From Arcanobacterium_A hippocoleae_A (lineage in GTDB: Bacteria > Actinomycetota > Actinomycetes > Actinomycetales > Actinomycetaceae), in NCBI GenBank assembly GCA_040360365.1, contig CP136412.1: DNA of 64,000 nucleotides. One strand, 5' to 3'. This document shows, piece after piece, positions 29,550 to 40,631 of this stretch. Below the pieces are notes generated by a model. The model did not search any database. It saw only the letters and a list, made by a program, of their open reading frames with translations, and was not told the origin of the DNA. Position numbers and translations under genes: made by a program. Positions within the stretch are counted from its first letter, which is position 1. The number at the start of each line of letters is the position of its first letter.

Positions 29550-32475
29550 CTACGGAACGATATTCACAAGTTTCGGTGCCCGCACAATCACCTTTCGCGG
29601 TTCCCCGTCAAGGTACTGCGCCACTTTTTCCGAAGCCAAAGCCAACTCGCGCAGCTCATCTTCTGAAATATTCGGTGCAACCTCAAGCCGATCACGAACC
29701 TTCCCCTGCACCTGCACCACGCAAGTTACTGCATCATCTTCAAGCAGCGACTTGTCTGCAACCACTGGGAATGGCTCTCGGGCAATAGATTCAGCATGCC
29801 CCAGGCGCTCCCAAAGCTCCTCCGCAATATGCGGCGCTACCGGAGCTGCCATCTTCACCAATGCCTCCGCAGCCGCACGCGGCACAGCCTGACCAGTGAG
29901 ATGATTATTCAGCATAATCATCTTTGCGACGGCGGTATTCACACGCATAGCTGCATAATCCTGCCCCACCTCATGAATCGTCCGCGCAAGAATCTTTTCC
30001 GTCTTCTCATCCAGCGGTTCATCTGTGATTACAAGCTCACCGGTAGTTTCGTCGATAATATTCCGCCACAAACGCTGTAAGAAACGTTGCGAACCAATAA
30101 CTGCCCGAGTTTCCCACGGACGGGAAATATCCAGCGGCCCCATCGACATTTCATAAACACGGAAAGTATCGGCGCCATAGAGTGCGCACATTTCATCCGG
30201 GGTAACAATATTTTTCAGCGACTTCCCCATTTTTCCATATTCACGGTTTACTTCTTCGCCGTTCCAAACATACTTGACTTCTCCCGAGCCGTCAGCAGCT
30301 GGAACTTCGGCAACTTCATCAGCGGGAACATATTGCCCGCGTGAATCGGTGTATGCATACGCCTGCACGTACCCTTGATTAAACAACTCGTGGAAAGGTT
30401 CACAAGAAGAAACAAAACCAAGATCGAAAAGAATCTTGTGCCAGAATCGTGCATAAAGCAAGTGCAATACTGCATGTTCCACACCGCCGACATAAAGATC
30501 GGCACCGCCTGATTTCTTCACAGTTCCGCTGTCTTTAGCGGAATTTTCACTGGTATCTAACTTTGGCCCCATCCAGTATGCTTCGTTTTCCGGAGCACAG
30601 AAAACGCTGTCATTCAGCGGATCGAGATAACGCAGCTCATACCAGCAAGAACCCGCCCAATTCGGCATTGTATTTGTATCACGCTGATAGGTTTTTACCC
30701 CATCGCCCAAATCCAGCTCAACATTCACCCAATCCTGCAGCCTTCCAAGCGGCGGCTCCGGATTCGAATCTGAATCATCCGGATCGAAAGAACGCGGTGA
30801 GTAATCTGGAGTATCAGGCAAATCAACCGGAAGCATACTTTCTGGAAGTGCGTGCACACCGCCATTTTCGTCGTAAACAACCGGAAATGGTTCGCCCCAA
30901 TACCGCTGCCGGCTGAACAGCCAATCCCGCAGCCGGTACGTAACCGTCGCCTCTCCCAGACCCCGCTCAGAAAGCCATGCACTAATCTTCGCCTTGCCTT
31001 CTTCCTTAAATAAGCCATTGAGTGATATTTCGCTATTCTCAGAATTGATGATTTTCCCGTCTTCCACCCACGCAGTTTCCCAATCGAAACCTTCAGCCGG
31101 CTGCATTGTTGGAATGATGTCAAGATTGAACTTCTTTGCAAAATCAAAATCGCGCTGATCATGTGCCGGCACAGCCATAATTGCACCCGTGCCGTAACCC
31201 ATCATCACATAGTCTGCAGTAAATACTGGGATTTCCTTACCGTTTACTGGATTTTCAGCATAGATTCCCGTAAATACGCCCGTCTTCTGCTTTGCGGTAT
31301 CTGCGCGATCCGCATCAGACTTGCGGGCAGCTGCTTCCTGGTAGGCAAAAACAGCTTCCTGCGGGGTATTTGCGCCGCATTTCCACGCTTCCCGCGTTCC
31401 TTCCGGCCACTGCGAAGGAATATTTTCCGAAACAAGCATTGGGTGTTCTGGGAAACCACCATAAACGATGCACCGAAAAGCGTGTCTGGGCGTGTTGTGA
31501 AAACAGTTAAGATTTCTGTCCCAAGTTCTCCATGTGCTTTGAAGTTTACGTTTGCACCATGCGACTTTCCAATCCAGTTGCGCTGCATTAAACGTACTTT
31601 TTCCGGCCAATTCACAAGATCAAGATCAGAAGCAAGGCGGTCTGAATATTCGGTAATGCGCATCATCCACTGCCGGAGTTTCCGCTTAAAAACTGGGAAG
31701 TTTCCGCGCTCAGAGCGCCCTTCGTTAGTTACCTCTTCATTTGCAAGCACAGTTCCAAGCCCTGGACACCAATTCACAGGAGCATAATCAATATATGCAA
31801 GACGGCGTGAATCCACTGCTGCGCGCTGTTCTTCAGAACTGAGATCATCCCACTTTGCTCCGCCGGGGAGCATGATTTCACCGTTCTGATACCCGGCAAT
31901 CAGATCCGAAATCGGACGCGCCCGCCCTTTCGTCCCCGGAGTTCTCCCTGCGGCTTCCGGATCATACCAGGAGTTGAAAATCTGCAGGAAAATCCACTGG
32001 GTCCACTTCACATAGGAAATATCGGTAGTTGCAAACGAACGACGGCGTTCGTGCGAAAGTCCGAGCCGACGCAGCTGCTGACGCATATTTTCAATGTTTT
32101 CTTCGGTGGTTGCACGCGGGTGCCGCCCGGTTTGTACCGCATATTGCTCAGCCGGCAAACCAAACGCATCAAATCCCATTGTGTAAAGCACATTTTTTCC
32201 TGCATTCGCTGGTAACGCGCAACCGTATCGGTAGCAATATAGCCAAGCGGGTGTCCGACATGTAAACCTTTACCGGAAGGATATGGGAACATATCGAGGA
32301 GAAAATATGATTCTTTCGGAAGCTCTTTATCCGGATCCGCAAGCTCTCCTACCGGATTCGGCGCGTTAAAAGTACCTTCCTTATCCCAGCGATCCTGCCA
32401 TTTTACTTCAATTTTGTTGGCAAAATCAGCTGTGTAGCGATACGGGAAAGACGCTTCCATCGTTTCGTTACTCAT
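29550..32475 (-). CDS. leuS: Leucyl-tRNA synthetase, two frameshifts
   Basis: The class I synthetase is about 975 residues after repair. It shows the HIGH-type signature (FPYPSGKGLHVGHPLGY), the editing-domain motif TTRPDTLFGASFMV, and KMSKS as KMGKSLKN. Breaks lie at T run 32193-32198 (restoring QEKNVLYTMGFDAFGLPAEQ) and G run 31450-31452 (restoring MVVSPEHPMLV). AAGGAG precedes the ATG. It starts the conserved leuS-comEA-comEC-holA run. Confidence 0.93.
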
Positions 32476-32743
32476 CTTTTACTCCTTGATTTTTCTCTGA
32501 ACTTCACAAAATTTTTGAATAAATAACCAAAATTCCGAATAGAGATATTTACTCCAAAATTTTCGCTTTTAGTTTCCCCTCGGCTCGCACATCGAAATCT
32601 ATCAAATCGAGAGCAGCGCCAGGTTTCGCTTGTTTCGCTCAATCTTATCGCAGGCAAGCGTTTTCACTCAGATTTGTCTTATCTGATGACGGAAAGCTCA
32701 CTAATCGTATGTTTTTCACCAGACTTTTCACTAAACTGAAACT

Positions 32744-33181
32744 ATGAGTATTTTTTCAAAGATTATCGCCGGTGAAGTTCCAGGACGGTTCGTTTGGGAA
32801 GACGAAGTTTGTGCAGCATTTGCCACAATTGAACCGGCAGAACCTGGTCATGTGCTTGTGGTTCCGCGTAAAGAAGTTGATAAATACAGCGATTTAGATC
32901 CGCAGACTTTTGCACATCTGGCAAATGTTTCCCAAATAATCGGGCGTGCCCAAGAAAACGCTTTCGGTGTACCGCGTGCGATTATTTCGATCCTCGGTTT
33001 TGACGTACCGCATACTCATATTCACGTGATTCCTGCTACTGCGGAAACCGTCGCAAAATTGGGTAAAGAGCAGATTGCCGCCGGAGCTGCGCTTGATGCT
33101 GCGATGGAAAAACTCCGCACAGCTCTGTGTAAGCTTGGTTATGAATCAAATGTGCCCGTAAGTATGCATAAACTTTCCTAA
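32744..33181 (+). CDS. HIT-family nucleotide hydrolase/transferase
   Basis: The 145-residue protein has the histidine triad HTHIHVIP near residue 95 and the family N-terminus SIFSKIIAGEVPGRFVWED. HIT proteins hydrolyse or transfer nucleotide monophosphates, for example adenosine 5'-phosphoramidates. No clear ribosome site is seen, so the transcript may be leaderless. It is divergent from leuS. Confidence 0.9.
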   Translation: MSIFSKIIAGEVPGRFVWEDEVCAAFATIEPAEPGHVLVVPRKEVDKYSDLDPQTFAHLANVSQIIGRAQENAFGVPRAIISILGFDVPHTHIHVIPATAETVAKLGKEQIAAGAALDAAMEKLRTALCKLGYESNVPVSMHKLS

Positions 33182-33299
33182 CCGTTAGCTAAATTCTCCG
33201 CCGTCTACGGCAGCGCGTGCAGAAAATCTGAAGCGAGGCAACAAAATCCGGCAGATTCGGTCTGTGCGCAGGAAAAAGCAGAAGAAACTCGTTATGCGG

Positions 33300-34028
33300 T
33301 TAAAATAGCCGCATAATAATATCCCAAAGCGCGAACACACCGGTTACTACTACCGTGAGATAAATTGCAGTAAGCGCAACGCTTTGGTTGCGTACCAGGA
33401 ATCGACCGGCATCTTTTGCTTTGCCGCTGCCGAAATGCTCTGCTTGCAGTGCACGTGAAATAAACAGATAGAGCGTCGGAATTGCCGCAATCCATACACA
33501 AACGCAGTACGGACAAAGTGCAGCTTTCACGAAAAATGACTGATACATAAACCAAACCAGCCAGATTGCAGCGAAACCTGAGCTAATCGCGAGAATCCGC
33601 CAAAGGAATCTTGGCAGTGCCGACCCGCCGAGCAGCACCAGTGAAAGCAGCGCTAAGGCACTGAAAGCACCAAATCCGACCACTGAATTAGATACTCCAA
33701 AGAACACCTGGTTTTGCCAAACACTAAACCAGTCACTGCAGCCAATCAACGGGTTTACATCGCACACGAGAGCCGTGTCCGGGTTCATTAAATACTGTTT
33801 TTCGGTCATAATCAGCGCGAGTGAAGCAGATAAACCGATTAACGAACAAAGCAAAAGTGTTATCGATGCTGTGCGAGTTGCACCGCCGGAAAGCTGATGC
33901 GCACTGGGGTCTCCGCGGAGAGACGCAAGTCGGGAATTAAGCTCAGATTCAGCTTGAAAATCTGCACTTTCCGCGTTTATTTCCAGATAGTCAGTACTAA
34001 TTCGCCTTATCGCCACTGGAACCCCCAT
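33300..34028 (-). CDS. Vitamin K epoxide reductase (VKOR) family protein
   Basis: Of 242 residues, about five hydrophobic segments form the VKOR fold. The quinone-facing CPYC active site lies near residue 180, and the loop cysteines are in CDVNPLIGCSDW. In actinobacteria VKOR re-oxidises extracytoplasmic thiol oxidases (DsbA-like) and passes electrons to menaquinone. No DsbA gene is adjacent here. Confidence 0.9.
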   Translation of the reverse strand: MGVPVAIRRISTDYLEINAESADFQAESELNSRLASLRGDPSAHQLSGGATRTASITLLLCSLIGLSASLALIMTEKQYLMNPDTALVCDVNPLIGCSDWFSVWQNQVFFGVSNSVVGFGAFSALALLSLVLLGGSALPRFLWRILAISSGFAAIWLVWFMYQSFFVKAALCPYCVCVWIAAIPTLYLFISRALQAEHFGSGKAKDAGRFLVRNQSVALTAIYLTVVVTGVFALWDIIMRLF

Positions 34029-34378
34029 AGTTTACTAATTCGTACTTATGCTAGTTCTTTTGCCTGCGCTGCAAGATACCGAACAGCAACATATTATGCC
34101 TGCTTAAATCTACCGCATTCTACAGTTTTCTTTATTTAGATAAACAATTTGTCTCTGAAATTTTCGCCCAGAGATTAGGATTTTATCTCCGGAAACCAGA
34201 AATTATAACTTGGATACTGGAAACCAGTAATATCCCAAGTAACATGAACGCAGTGAAAAATAGCTACATTGGTGGTGTCCTGCTTAATGCCGATTACCCC
34301 GGCACTCCCGAAAGGTGCATTAGATTGCCCAAGTGTCTAGGATTATGGCGAAAGTTAAGAGTCGTAAGGAGTACTATT
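34029..34378. other. Intergenic region before the AI-2E family gene
   Basis: This 350-base gap has no supported gene. An imperfect inverted repeat (ACTTGG-ACTGG with CCAGT-CCAAGT, 34208-34240) lies in the middle. AAGGAG at 34366-34371 sets the TTG start of the next gene. Confidence 0.5.
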
Positions 34379-35655
34379 TTGCAGTACCTAAGCAAAAACA
34401 CGCAAAATCAATCACAGGCCGATAAGCATATCGAATCCGGACTTCCGCAGCCGCTGCGCACAGCTGGAGCATGGAGCTGGCGGGTAATCGTCATTGCGGT
34501 TGCTCTTTCCGGATTGGTTTGGATTTCAGGTCAATTCTCCACAATTATTATCGCGTTAATGGTAGCGCTGCTAATTGCAGTGGTTGCGGAACCTGTTGCC
34601 GCAAAAATGCGGAATGCATGGGGATTTCCCCGGTAGTCGCTGCCGCAATCACATTATTCGCCGCCGTCGTAATCTTGGCCGCAATGATTGGCGGATCAGG
34701 TACCGGACTTTATCAAGGTTTTTATGATTTAAAAGATAATGTGCAAACCGGCATTGACACGCTCATCAACTGGATTGGCGACGAGTTCCCCGACTACGAA
34801 CAGCAGCTAACCAGGTTTTGGGAACAAGCACAGTCATTTTTAACTACTAATTCCAGTCAGATTCTCGGCGGTTTCCTCGCTTTCTCCAACTCTGTAACCA
34901 CTTTTCTCACTGGTGCGATGGTCACGTTCTTTTCGCTGTTTTTCTTTTTGAAAGACGGACGCGGTCTGTGGCAATGGTGCGTGCGCCTTTTCCCTACCAA
35001 ATACCGTGATGCAGCAAATGAATCCGGCATCCGAATTTGGGTCACGGTCGGTAATTACACTCGGACCCAAGCAATCGTTGCCATCGTTGATGCAATCGGC
35101 ATTGCGGCAATCGCAATGATTCTTGGAACTCCGATTTCGCTGGCTCTGCCAATTGCAGTGCTCGTATTTATCGGCGCATTCATTCCAATTGTTGGTTCTT
35201 TAGTTTCCGGTTCCGCCGCCGTATTGGTAGTGCTTGTGAACACAGGAAACATCTGGATGGCTGCAGCAATGGTCGGCGGCGTACTGTTTATCCAGCAGAT
35301 TGAAGGTAATATCTTACAGCCAATTCTCCAAGGAAACGCATTAAACTTACATCCGCTGGCAATTTTGCTTCTCGTGATGGCTGGATCAGGGATAGCTGGT
35401 ATCGTTGGTGCGCTTTTCGTTGTTCCAATTGCTGCAGCTTTCAACTCCGTCGTGCTCTATCTAAACGGTCACGATATCTACCCGTATCTTGACAGTGATC
35501 CGAACCGTCCTGGAGGTCCGAAGAAGCCGTTTGCCGAATATTCCAAAGAGCACTGGGAAAAGTTCAACGAAAAAGTTGTCCAGCATGAAAGCCCGAAAGT
35601 CCGCAAGCGGTTAAAGAAAATGGAGAAGAAAGCAAAACGGCAGGCTGCGAAATAA
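34379..35655 (+). CDS. AI-2E family transporter, one frameshift
   Basis: This polytopic membrane protein has the UPF0118/AI-2E layout. It begins with a hydrophobic N-terminal pair (WSWRVIVIAVALSGLVWISG and IIIALMVALLIAVVAEPVAA). A large central loop and a C-terminal block with FIGAFIPIVGSLVSGSAAVL and QQIEGNILQPILQGNALNLH follow. The break is at 34625-34631 (TTTCCCC); one extra base gives GFSPVVAAAITLF. Start TTG 34379 follows AAGGAG by seven bases. The solute is unknown; homologues have been linked to AI-2 export and Na/H antiport. Confidence 0.85.
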
Positions 35656-35679
35656 TACTGGCTGCCGCAGTGCTGCCGC

Positions 35680-35699
35680 TATAATACTTAGATAAGTAT
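35680..35699 (+). promoter_or_regulatory. -10 box and inverted repeat upstream of deoD
   Basis: TATAAT (35680-35685) overlaps a perfect seven-base inverted repeat, AATACTT with AAGTATT (35682-35699). A repressor site over the promoter is plausible. The regulator is unknown. Confidence 0.45.
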
Positions 35700-35736
35700 T
35701 TCACTTTTGGCAATCATATTTGGAAAGGTTTGATTT

Positions 35737-36444
35737 ATGGCAACTCCGCATATTAACGCAGAAAAGGGTGATTTCGCTCCTGCAGTTCTGATGCCGGGCG
35801 ATCCGAAACGCGCCCAGCGAATGGCGCAGCAGCTGATGCCGGAAGCAAAGCTGGTAACAGATGTGCGCGGAATACTCGGATTTACTGGCGAAGTGAACGG
35901 GAAGCCGCTTTCGATTATGGCATCAGGCATGGGGCAGCCCTCGCTTTCAATTTATGTGAATGAGCTTTTCATGGAATACGGTGTGGAGCGTATTATTCGT
36001 GTCGGTACATGCGGCGGAATTTCACCCCGCGTCAAAACCGGCGACGTAATAATTGCTAATGGCGCACACTATGAGGGCGTGATGAATACCTACTGGGCGC
36101 CGAATATTCATTATTCCGCTATCGCCGACTTTGAACTCGTACGCGCAGCTGCAGACGCTGCAGGTGACGATGCAGACGTGGTTGTAGCGCCAATTGTTTC
36201 CCGTGACCGCTTCTACGGAGTTGACCCGGATGAAAACAGAGCATTGGCAGCCGCAGGAACAATGGGAATTGAAATGGAAGCCGGTGCTCTGTACGGGTTA
36301 GCATCCCGCTATGGAAAACAAGCTCTTGCAGTATTAACAGTTTCTGATCATTTATTTGATTCCGCTCCGGATATGACGGCCGAAGAACGCGAATCAAACT
36401 TCCAGAAAGCTCTCAAACTGGCATTAGCTGCAGCACACTGCTGA
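35737..36444 (+). CDS. deoD: Purine-nucleoside phosphorylase, DeoD type
   Basis: The 235-residue hexameric-type enzyme has PHINAEKGDFAPAVLMPGDP at the N-terminus, GTCGGISPRVKTGDVIIANG in the middle and IEMEAGALYGLA with the ribose-binding Glu. SDHL follows with the catalytic Asp. It cleaves purine (deoxy)nucleosides with phosphate for salvage. The AAAGGT site precedes the ATG, and the frame is intact. Confidence 0.94.
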   Translation: MATPHINAEKGDFAPAVLMPGDPKRAQRMAQQLMPEAKLVTDVRGILGFTGEVNGKPLSIMASGMGQPSLSIYVNELFMEYGVERIIRVGTCGGISPRVKTGDVIIANGAHYEGVMNTYWAPNIHYSAIADFELVRAAADAAGDDADVVVAPIVSRDRFYGVDPDENRALAAAGTMGIEMEAGALYGLASRYGKQALAVLTVSDHLFDSAPDMTAEERESNFQKALKLALAAAHC

Positions 36445-36539
36445 GCAAATTTAGCTGATATAATCGATTTTTAATCAAACTCGGGCAGCCAAATATTCTT
36501 TATTGCGCAGCCGCGTGCATCTTCCTGGAGCGAGTTCAA

Positions 36540-37232
36540 ATGCAAGAAACACAACTGAGCCAATCAAATGAAGATTACTTGAAGAATATTTGGCTGCTTG
36601 GAGAGCAGATTGGGAAAGCAGTCGGAGTCCGCGCACTGGCGAGACGGATGCGTTTAAGTCCGTCGACGGTTTCAGAAGCGATGAAGAAGCTCACCGAGCA
36701 CGGGTATGTTGACCATCACCGTTATGCGGGAATTACACTGACCGAAACCGGCCGCAAAATTGCAATCCAAATGGCGCGTAAACACCGGCTAATCGAAACC
36801 TATCTGGTCCGGCAGCTTAATTACGGCTGGGATGAAGTACATGATGAGGCGGAGGCGCTTGAGCATGCCGTTTCGAATCAATTTGTCGCACGAATTGATG
36901 AAATTCTCGGATATCCCGAAACTGATCCGCATGGTGATCCAATTCCCAATGCCGACGGCAAGATTTCTCATATTCCGCTCAAACTCTTAAGCGAAATTGA
37001 CAAAATCGGTGTTGTGAAGATTCAGCGGGTATCTGATGAAGATTCTGAAGTTTTGGCTTATCTTGCGGAAGCGAAACTTCTCCCCGGAACTAGATGCGAA
37101 ATCAAATCTATTTCCCAGACTCTTGGATCAATTACGCTCACGCCCTATACCAACACGCATCCCCGGCAGCCTGCATCTGATTTACAGATTACTTTTCCGG
37201 TTGCAAAACATATTTGGGTTGCTGCAGATTGA
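36540..37232 (+). CDS. DtxR/MntR-family metal-dependent regulator
   Basis: An N-terminal winged helix (VRALARRMRLSPSTVSEAMKK) is followed by a metal-binding dimerisation domain (RKHRLIETYLVRQLNYGWDEVHDEAEALEHAVS with the usual Glu/His ligands). A C-terminal SH3-like domain completes the protein. Such proteins sense Mn or Fe and repress uptake genes. The gene follows deoD by 95 bases. A metal ABC transporter lies 7 kb away, but its candidate operator looks more like a Fur/Zur box. Confidence 0.88.
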   Translation: MQETQLSQSNEDYLKNIWLLGEQIGKAVGVRALARRMRLSPSTVSEAMKKLTEHGYVDHHRYAGITLTETGRKIAIQMARKHRLIETYLVRQLNYGWDEVHDEAEALEHAVSNQFVARIDEILGYPETDPHGDPIPNADGKISHIPLKLLSEIDKIGVVKIQRVSDEDSEVLAYLAEAKLLPGTRCEIKSISQTLGSITLTPYTNTHPRQPASDLQITFPVAKHIWVAAD

Positions 37233-37458
37233 TGGGGTTTGATACGGTAAACGCTAATTTGGCTGGATGATAATTTGCGGGAAATATGTACTCAGCAAGC
37301 AGCGTGACCAACCCCTCACTGCTCCAATTTTTATAATGTATTTTCTTTTTAATCGGCAGGCTGCAGCCAAAATTTAGAATTCAAAATATCCTCCGAATTG
37401 TGAAATATATTTTTCTAATTTGTACTTTTTAAAAAAGTAGTGCAATCTTTAAGTAGAC

Positions 37459-37535
37459 ATCAAGAGCAGTAGAGAGACTTGGCTCAAAGAAACTGCAGCA
37501 ACCCGGGTGGCCGGGTGCTAATGCCAAGAACGATG
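37459..37535 (+). promoter_or_regulatory. SAM riboswitch (S-box/SAM-I like) upstream of metNIQ
   Basis: The conserved elements are in order: ATCAAGAGCAGTAGAGAGAC, GGCTCAAAGAAAC, GCAGCAACC, a CCGGGT hairpin, GGTGCTAATGCCA and a closing GATG. P1 pairs CATC (37459-37462) with GATG (37532-37535). The SD GGGGGA of metN begins at once after P1, and no terminator hairpin is present, so control of translation start is likely. It should turn off methionine import when SAM is plentiful. Confidence 0.85.
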
Positions 37536-37543
37536 GGGGAAAA

Positions 37544-38537
37544 ATGATTGAACTCAAAGAAGTTACAAAGATTTATCCAAGAAAAGGTGCGCAGGACGTT
37601 ACTGCACTTGACCATTTGACTTTAAACATTACACAAGGTGAAATACACGGTATTGTCGGGGAATCCGGTGCAGGTAAGTCGACTTTGATTCGTTGTCTTA
37701 CAGCACTTGAACGTCCCACATCCGGCGCTATTTTGCTTGACGGGAAAGATTTTACAAAGCTTTCGGAAAGAATTGCGCCGCGCACGCCGCAATATCGGTA
37801 TGGTCTTTCAAGGAGCAAATCTCCTTGATTCGCGCACTGCCGGCGAAAATGTGGCCTACCCGTTGAAAATTTCTGGTGTTGATGCTGCTGAGCGGAAAGC
37901 CCGCGTGAAAGATTTGTTCGAACTAATTGGTCTTTCCGGACGCGAGTCTTCTTATCCGGCACAGCTTTCCGGCGGTCAGCGGCAGCGTGTTGGAATTGCG
38001 CGGGCACTTGCAGATGAACCAGCGGTAATTCTTGCTGATGAACCAACATCCGCGCTTGATATGGAAACCACAGATCAGATTTTGACGCTGCTGAAAGACG
38101 TGCGGGACCGGCTCGGAGTCACAGTGGTTGTAATTACGCATGAAATGTCTGTTGTGCGTAAAATTTGCGACTCAGTTACTTTACTGGAGTCCGGCAAAAT
38201 TGTGGCGTCGGATAAAATTTCGGCAGCGGTGGCAAACCCTGATTCTCCGCTTAGTTTGAAACTCGTACCGCTTCCGGAAGTAGATTACACTCACCTTTCC
38301 GGACAAACTGTAATTGATTTATTTTTTACTGCGCATCCGGGCGAGCCTGCCGGTTCAAAGGTAATTAGTCTTGTTTCACATTTGAACGCAGATATTGCTT
38401 CCGGATTTTTTGAGACGATTGGCGATGTCCAAGTTTCACGCCTAGCTGTGACTGTGCCAAAAGCACATGGACGGGAAACAATTGCAAAATTGCGTGCAAA
38501 CGGAATCTTTGCACAGGAGCGTGATCATGCTGAATAG
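37544..38537 (+). CDS. metN: Methionine ABC transporter ATP-binding protein, frame broken
   Basis: The ABC domain has Walker A GESGAGKST, signature LSGGQRQR, Walker B VILADEPTSALD and H-loop ITHEM. A C-terminal NIL/ACT-like domain (GSKVISLVSHLNADIASGFF) senses methionine. The frame shifts near 37761-37770 by the equivalent of two missing bases (probably two under-called runs). Repair gives ...KELRRARRNIGMVFQGANLL. The upstream SAM riboswitch supports the substrate. Confidence 0.9.
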
Positions 38538-39261
38538 TTCGCTTATTAATGTTAGTCAAACGCTGCTTCCAATTTTCACCGCTGAGGGCACTTGGTTTGC
38601 AAATCCTGCTATTCAGCAGCTGCTGCTGCCGGCGATATGGGAAACCATTGTGATGGTGTTCGTCTCCACATTAGCGACGGTAATTATTGGTCTCCCGCTT
38701 GGCATTTTTCTTTCTGAAACACGCAAAGGCGGAGTGATTGAATCACCGACGGTAAATCGGATGATTGGGATTTTAATAAATCTCGGCCGTGCAATTCCGT
38801 TTATTATCCTCGCAATTATTGTGCTCTTTTTGATTCGTGCGCTTAGTTTGCCTTGGCTGAAAGCAATTGGCTGGCCAGCTTTCACTTTAGCGCTGATAGT
38901 TTCTGCAGTGCCGTATTTTGCGCGCCTTGTTGAATCGAATCTGTTATCCGTAGAACACGGTAAGGTTGAAGCGGCTCAGATGATGGGCGCGAGTCGATTA
39001 CGGATTATGACTGACGTGCTCGTCCGTGAAGCACTGCCGTCGATTATTCAGTCGATTACAATTCTTGCAATCACGATTATCGGATACTCCGCAATGGCAC
39101 CGGCAGTAGGCGCCGGCGGTCTCGGTGCTTTGGCAATTAACTATGGATATCAAAGATATGATTTCGATGTAATCATTATCGTCGTGGTTATTGTGCTGAT
39201 TTTTGTACAAATCGTCCAGATGATTGGCGACATGTTTAGCCGGTTGGCAGACCACCGCTAA
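38527..39261 (+). CDS. metI: Methionine ABC transporter permease
   Basis: This permease of about 244 residues has five or so transmembrane helices. The EAA loop region is VEAAQMMGASRLRIMTDVLVREALP. ATG 38527 has AGGAG upstream and overlaps the end of metN by 11 bases. SAM-dependent control is inherited from the metN leader. The frame is intact. Confidence 0.92.
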   Translation: MLNSSLINVSQTLLPIFTAEGTWFANPAIQQLLLPAIWETIVMVFVSTLATVIIGLPLGIFLSETRKGGVIESPTVNRMIGILINLGRAIPFIILAIIVLFLIRALSLPWLKAIGWPAFTLALIVSAVPYFARLVESNLLSVEHGKVEAAQMMGASRLRIMTDVLVREALPSIIQSITILAITIIGYSAMAPAVGAGGLGALAINYGYQRYDFDVIIIVVVIVLIFVQIVQMIGDMFSRLADHR

Positions 39262-39547
39262 GGCATCTCCAACCGGTAACGGCAAGCTGAAGCTTGCGGA
39301 TCATCTTTGGATAGTCTCCTGCTTTGAATATGTAATTAACAGCTGGATTTTTGCTGTATTTACGGTTTCGGGTTTCCAAAAAGTCTGAAACAACAGATAT
39401 TTTCACTGGTATCGTTTTCACTGACTGATACGCTTTCAGCATTTTCTTGCACACGCCTTAGCAGAGAAAAACTGAATTTTGCAAGCAAATAAACCAAAAT
39501 TTCGTACACAAATAGTATTGAAAGCACACAACGAAAAGGAAATAAAA

Positions 39548-40380
39548 ATGAAAAAACTACAAAAGTTTTCTGCGCTGCTTACAGCCGCACTCCTGGCGCT
39601 CACAGCCTGCACTGCCAACGCCGATAAGAAAGCTGCAGATAATACGAGTACTGCAGGAGAGGTAACGCTTACCGTGGGTGCTTCCCCGGTTCCGCACGTC
39701 GAAATTCTTGAATTCGTGCAGAAAGAGCTGGCAAAGGACGCCGGAATTACGCTCGATATTAGGCCGTACACCGATTATGTGCAGCCAAATGCAGCACTCG
39801 ATTCTGGTGAGCTCGACGCAAACTTTTTCCAGACACCAAACTATCTTGAAAGTGAAATTGCAGAGAAAGGATACAAGTTTGAAAAAGGTAAGGGTGTTCA
39901 TATCGAACCGCTTGCACTTTATTCTGCAAATTTCAAAAAAGTTGATGAGATTCCCGACGGCGGAACTATCGTGGTAAATAATGATCCGGCAAATCAAACC
40001 CGCGGTTTAAAGCTGCTTGAAGCTGCCGGGTTAATTAAACTTGATACGTCAAAAAACTTCCGGCAATTATCGATATTACTGAAAATTCAAAGAATTTAAA
40101 TATTGTCGAGGCTGAAGGCGCAGCAATTCCCGTGCAGCTTCCAGATGTAGACGCTGCCGTGATTAACGGTAATTTTGCCCTTGAAGCTGGGTTGAAGCCG
40201 GCTGATTCACTGTTTATTGAGCTATCTGAAGACAGCCCATATACCAATATTCTTGTTTGGAAAGGCGATAGCGAAAAGATTGCTGCGATTAAGAAGCTTG
40301 ATGATCTTCTCCACAGCGAGGAAGTCAAGAAATTTATCGAAAACAAGTATCCGGATAAGAACGTGATTCCAGCTTTCTAA
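39548..40380 (+). CDS. metQ: Methionine-binding lipoprotein, one frameshift
   Basis: The start MKKLQKFSALLTAALLALTA followed by Cys is a lipoprotein signal. The NlpA/MetQ domain (VTLTVGASPVPHVEILEFVQ, ANFFQTPNYLESE, DPANQTRGLKLLEAAGLI) follows. The break is at CC 40060-40061; a third C restores NFPAIIDITENSKNLNIVEA. The gap of 286 bases after metI holds a short GCAAGCT/AGCTTGC hairpin (39282-39297), so expression may differ from metNI. Confidence 0.9.
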
Positions 40381-40416
40381 TAGCGTTTGGATTGCGAAGT
40401 TCGCACAATAAATCTT

Positions 40417-40443
40417 GGGGGCAGGTTTTTGAACCTGCCTCCT
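40417..40443 (+). terminator. metNIQ terminator
   Basis: GGGGGCAGGTT pairs with AACCTGCCTCC at all but one position, over a short loop. The following sequence is only mildly T-rich. Confidence 0.7.
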
Positions 40444-40489
40444 CTCCTATTGGCTCTTTACATTTCGTTTGCGCTGCGGGTGCCGGTTG

Positions 40490-40631
40490 ACGTAACTAGT
40501 AACGAAATCTGCTTTGGCTGACGTAACAAACGGCATAATCGATTCGGGATTACGTAACTGATAGCAAAATGACTGCGGGATTACGTAACTGATGGCAAAG
40601 TTCGCGCAGCGTTACGTAACTGGTGGCGAAA
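40490..40631 (+). repeat. Phased repeat array, locus 2, five units
   Basis: The motif has ACGT at 40490, 40521, 40552, 40583 and 40614, a strict 31-base period. Motif quality rises toward the core (GACGTAACTAGTAACGAAAT at the outside, TACGTAACTGGTGGCGAAAT at the inside). The bases between motifs are unrelated to locus 1. Confidence 0.9.
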
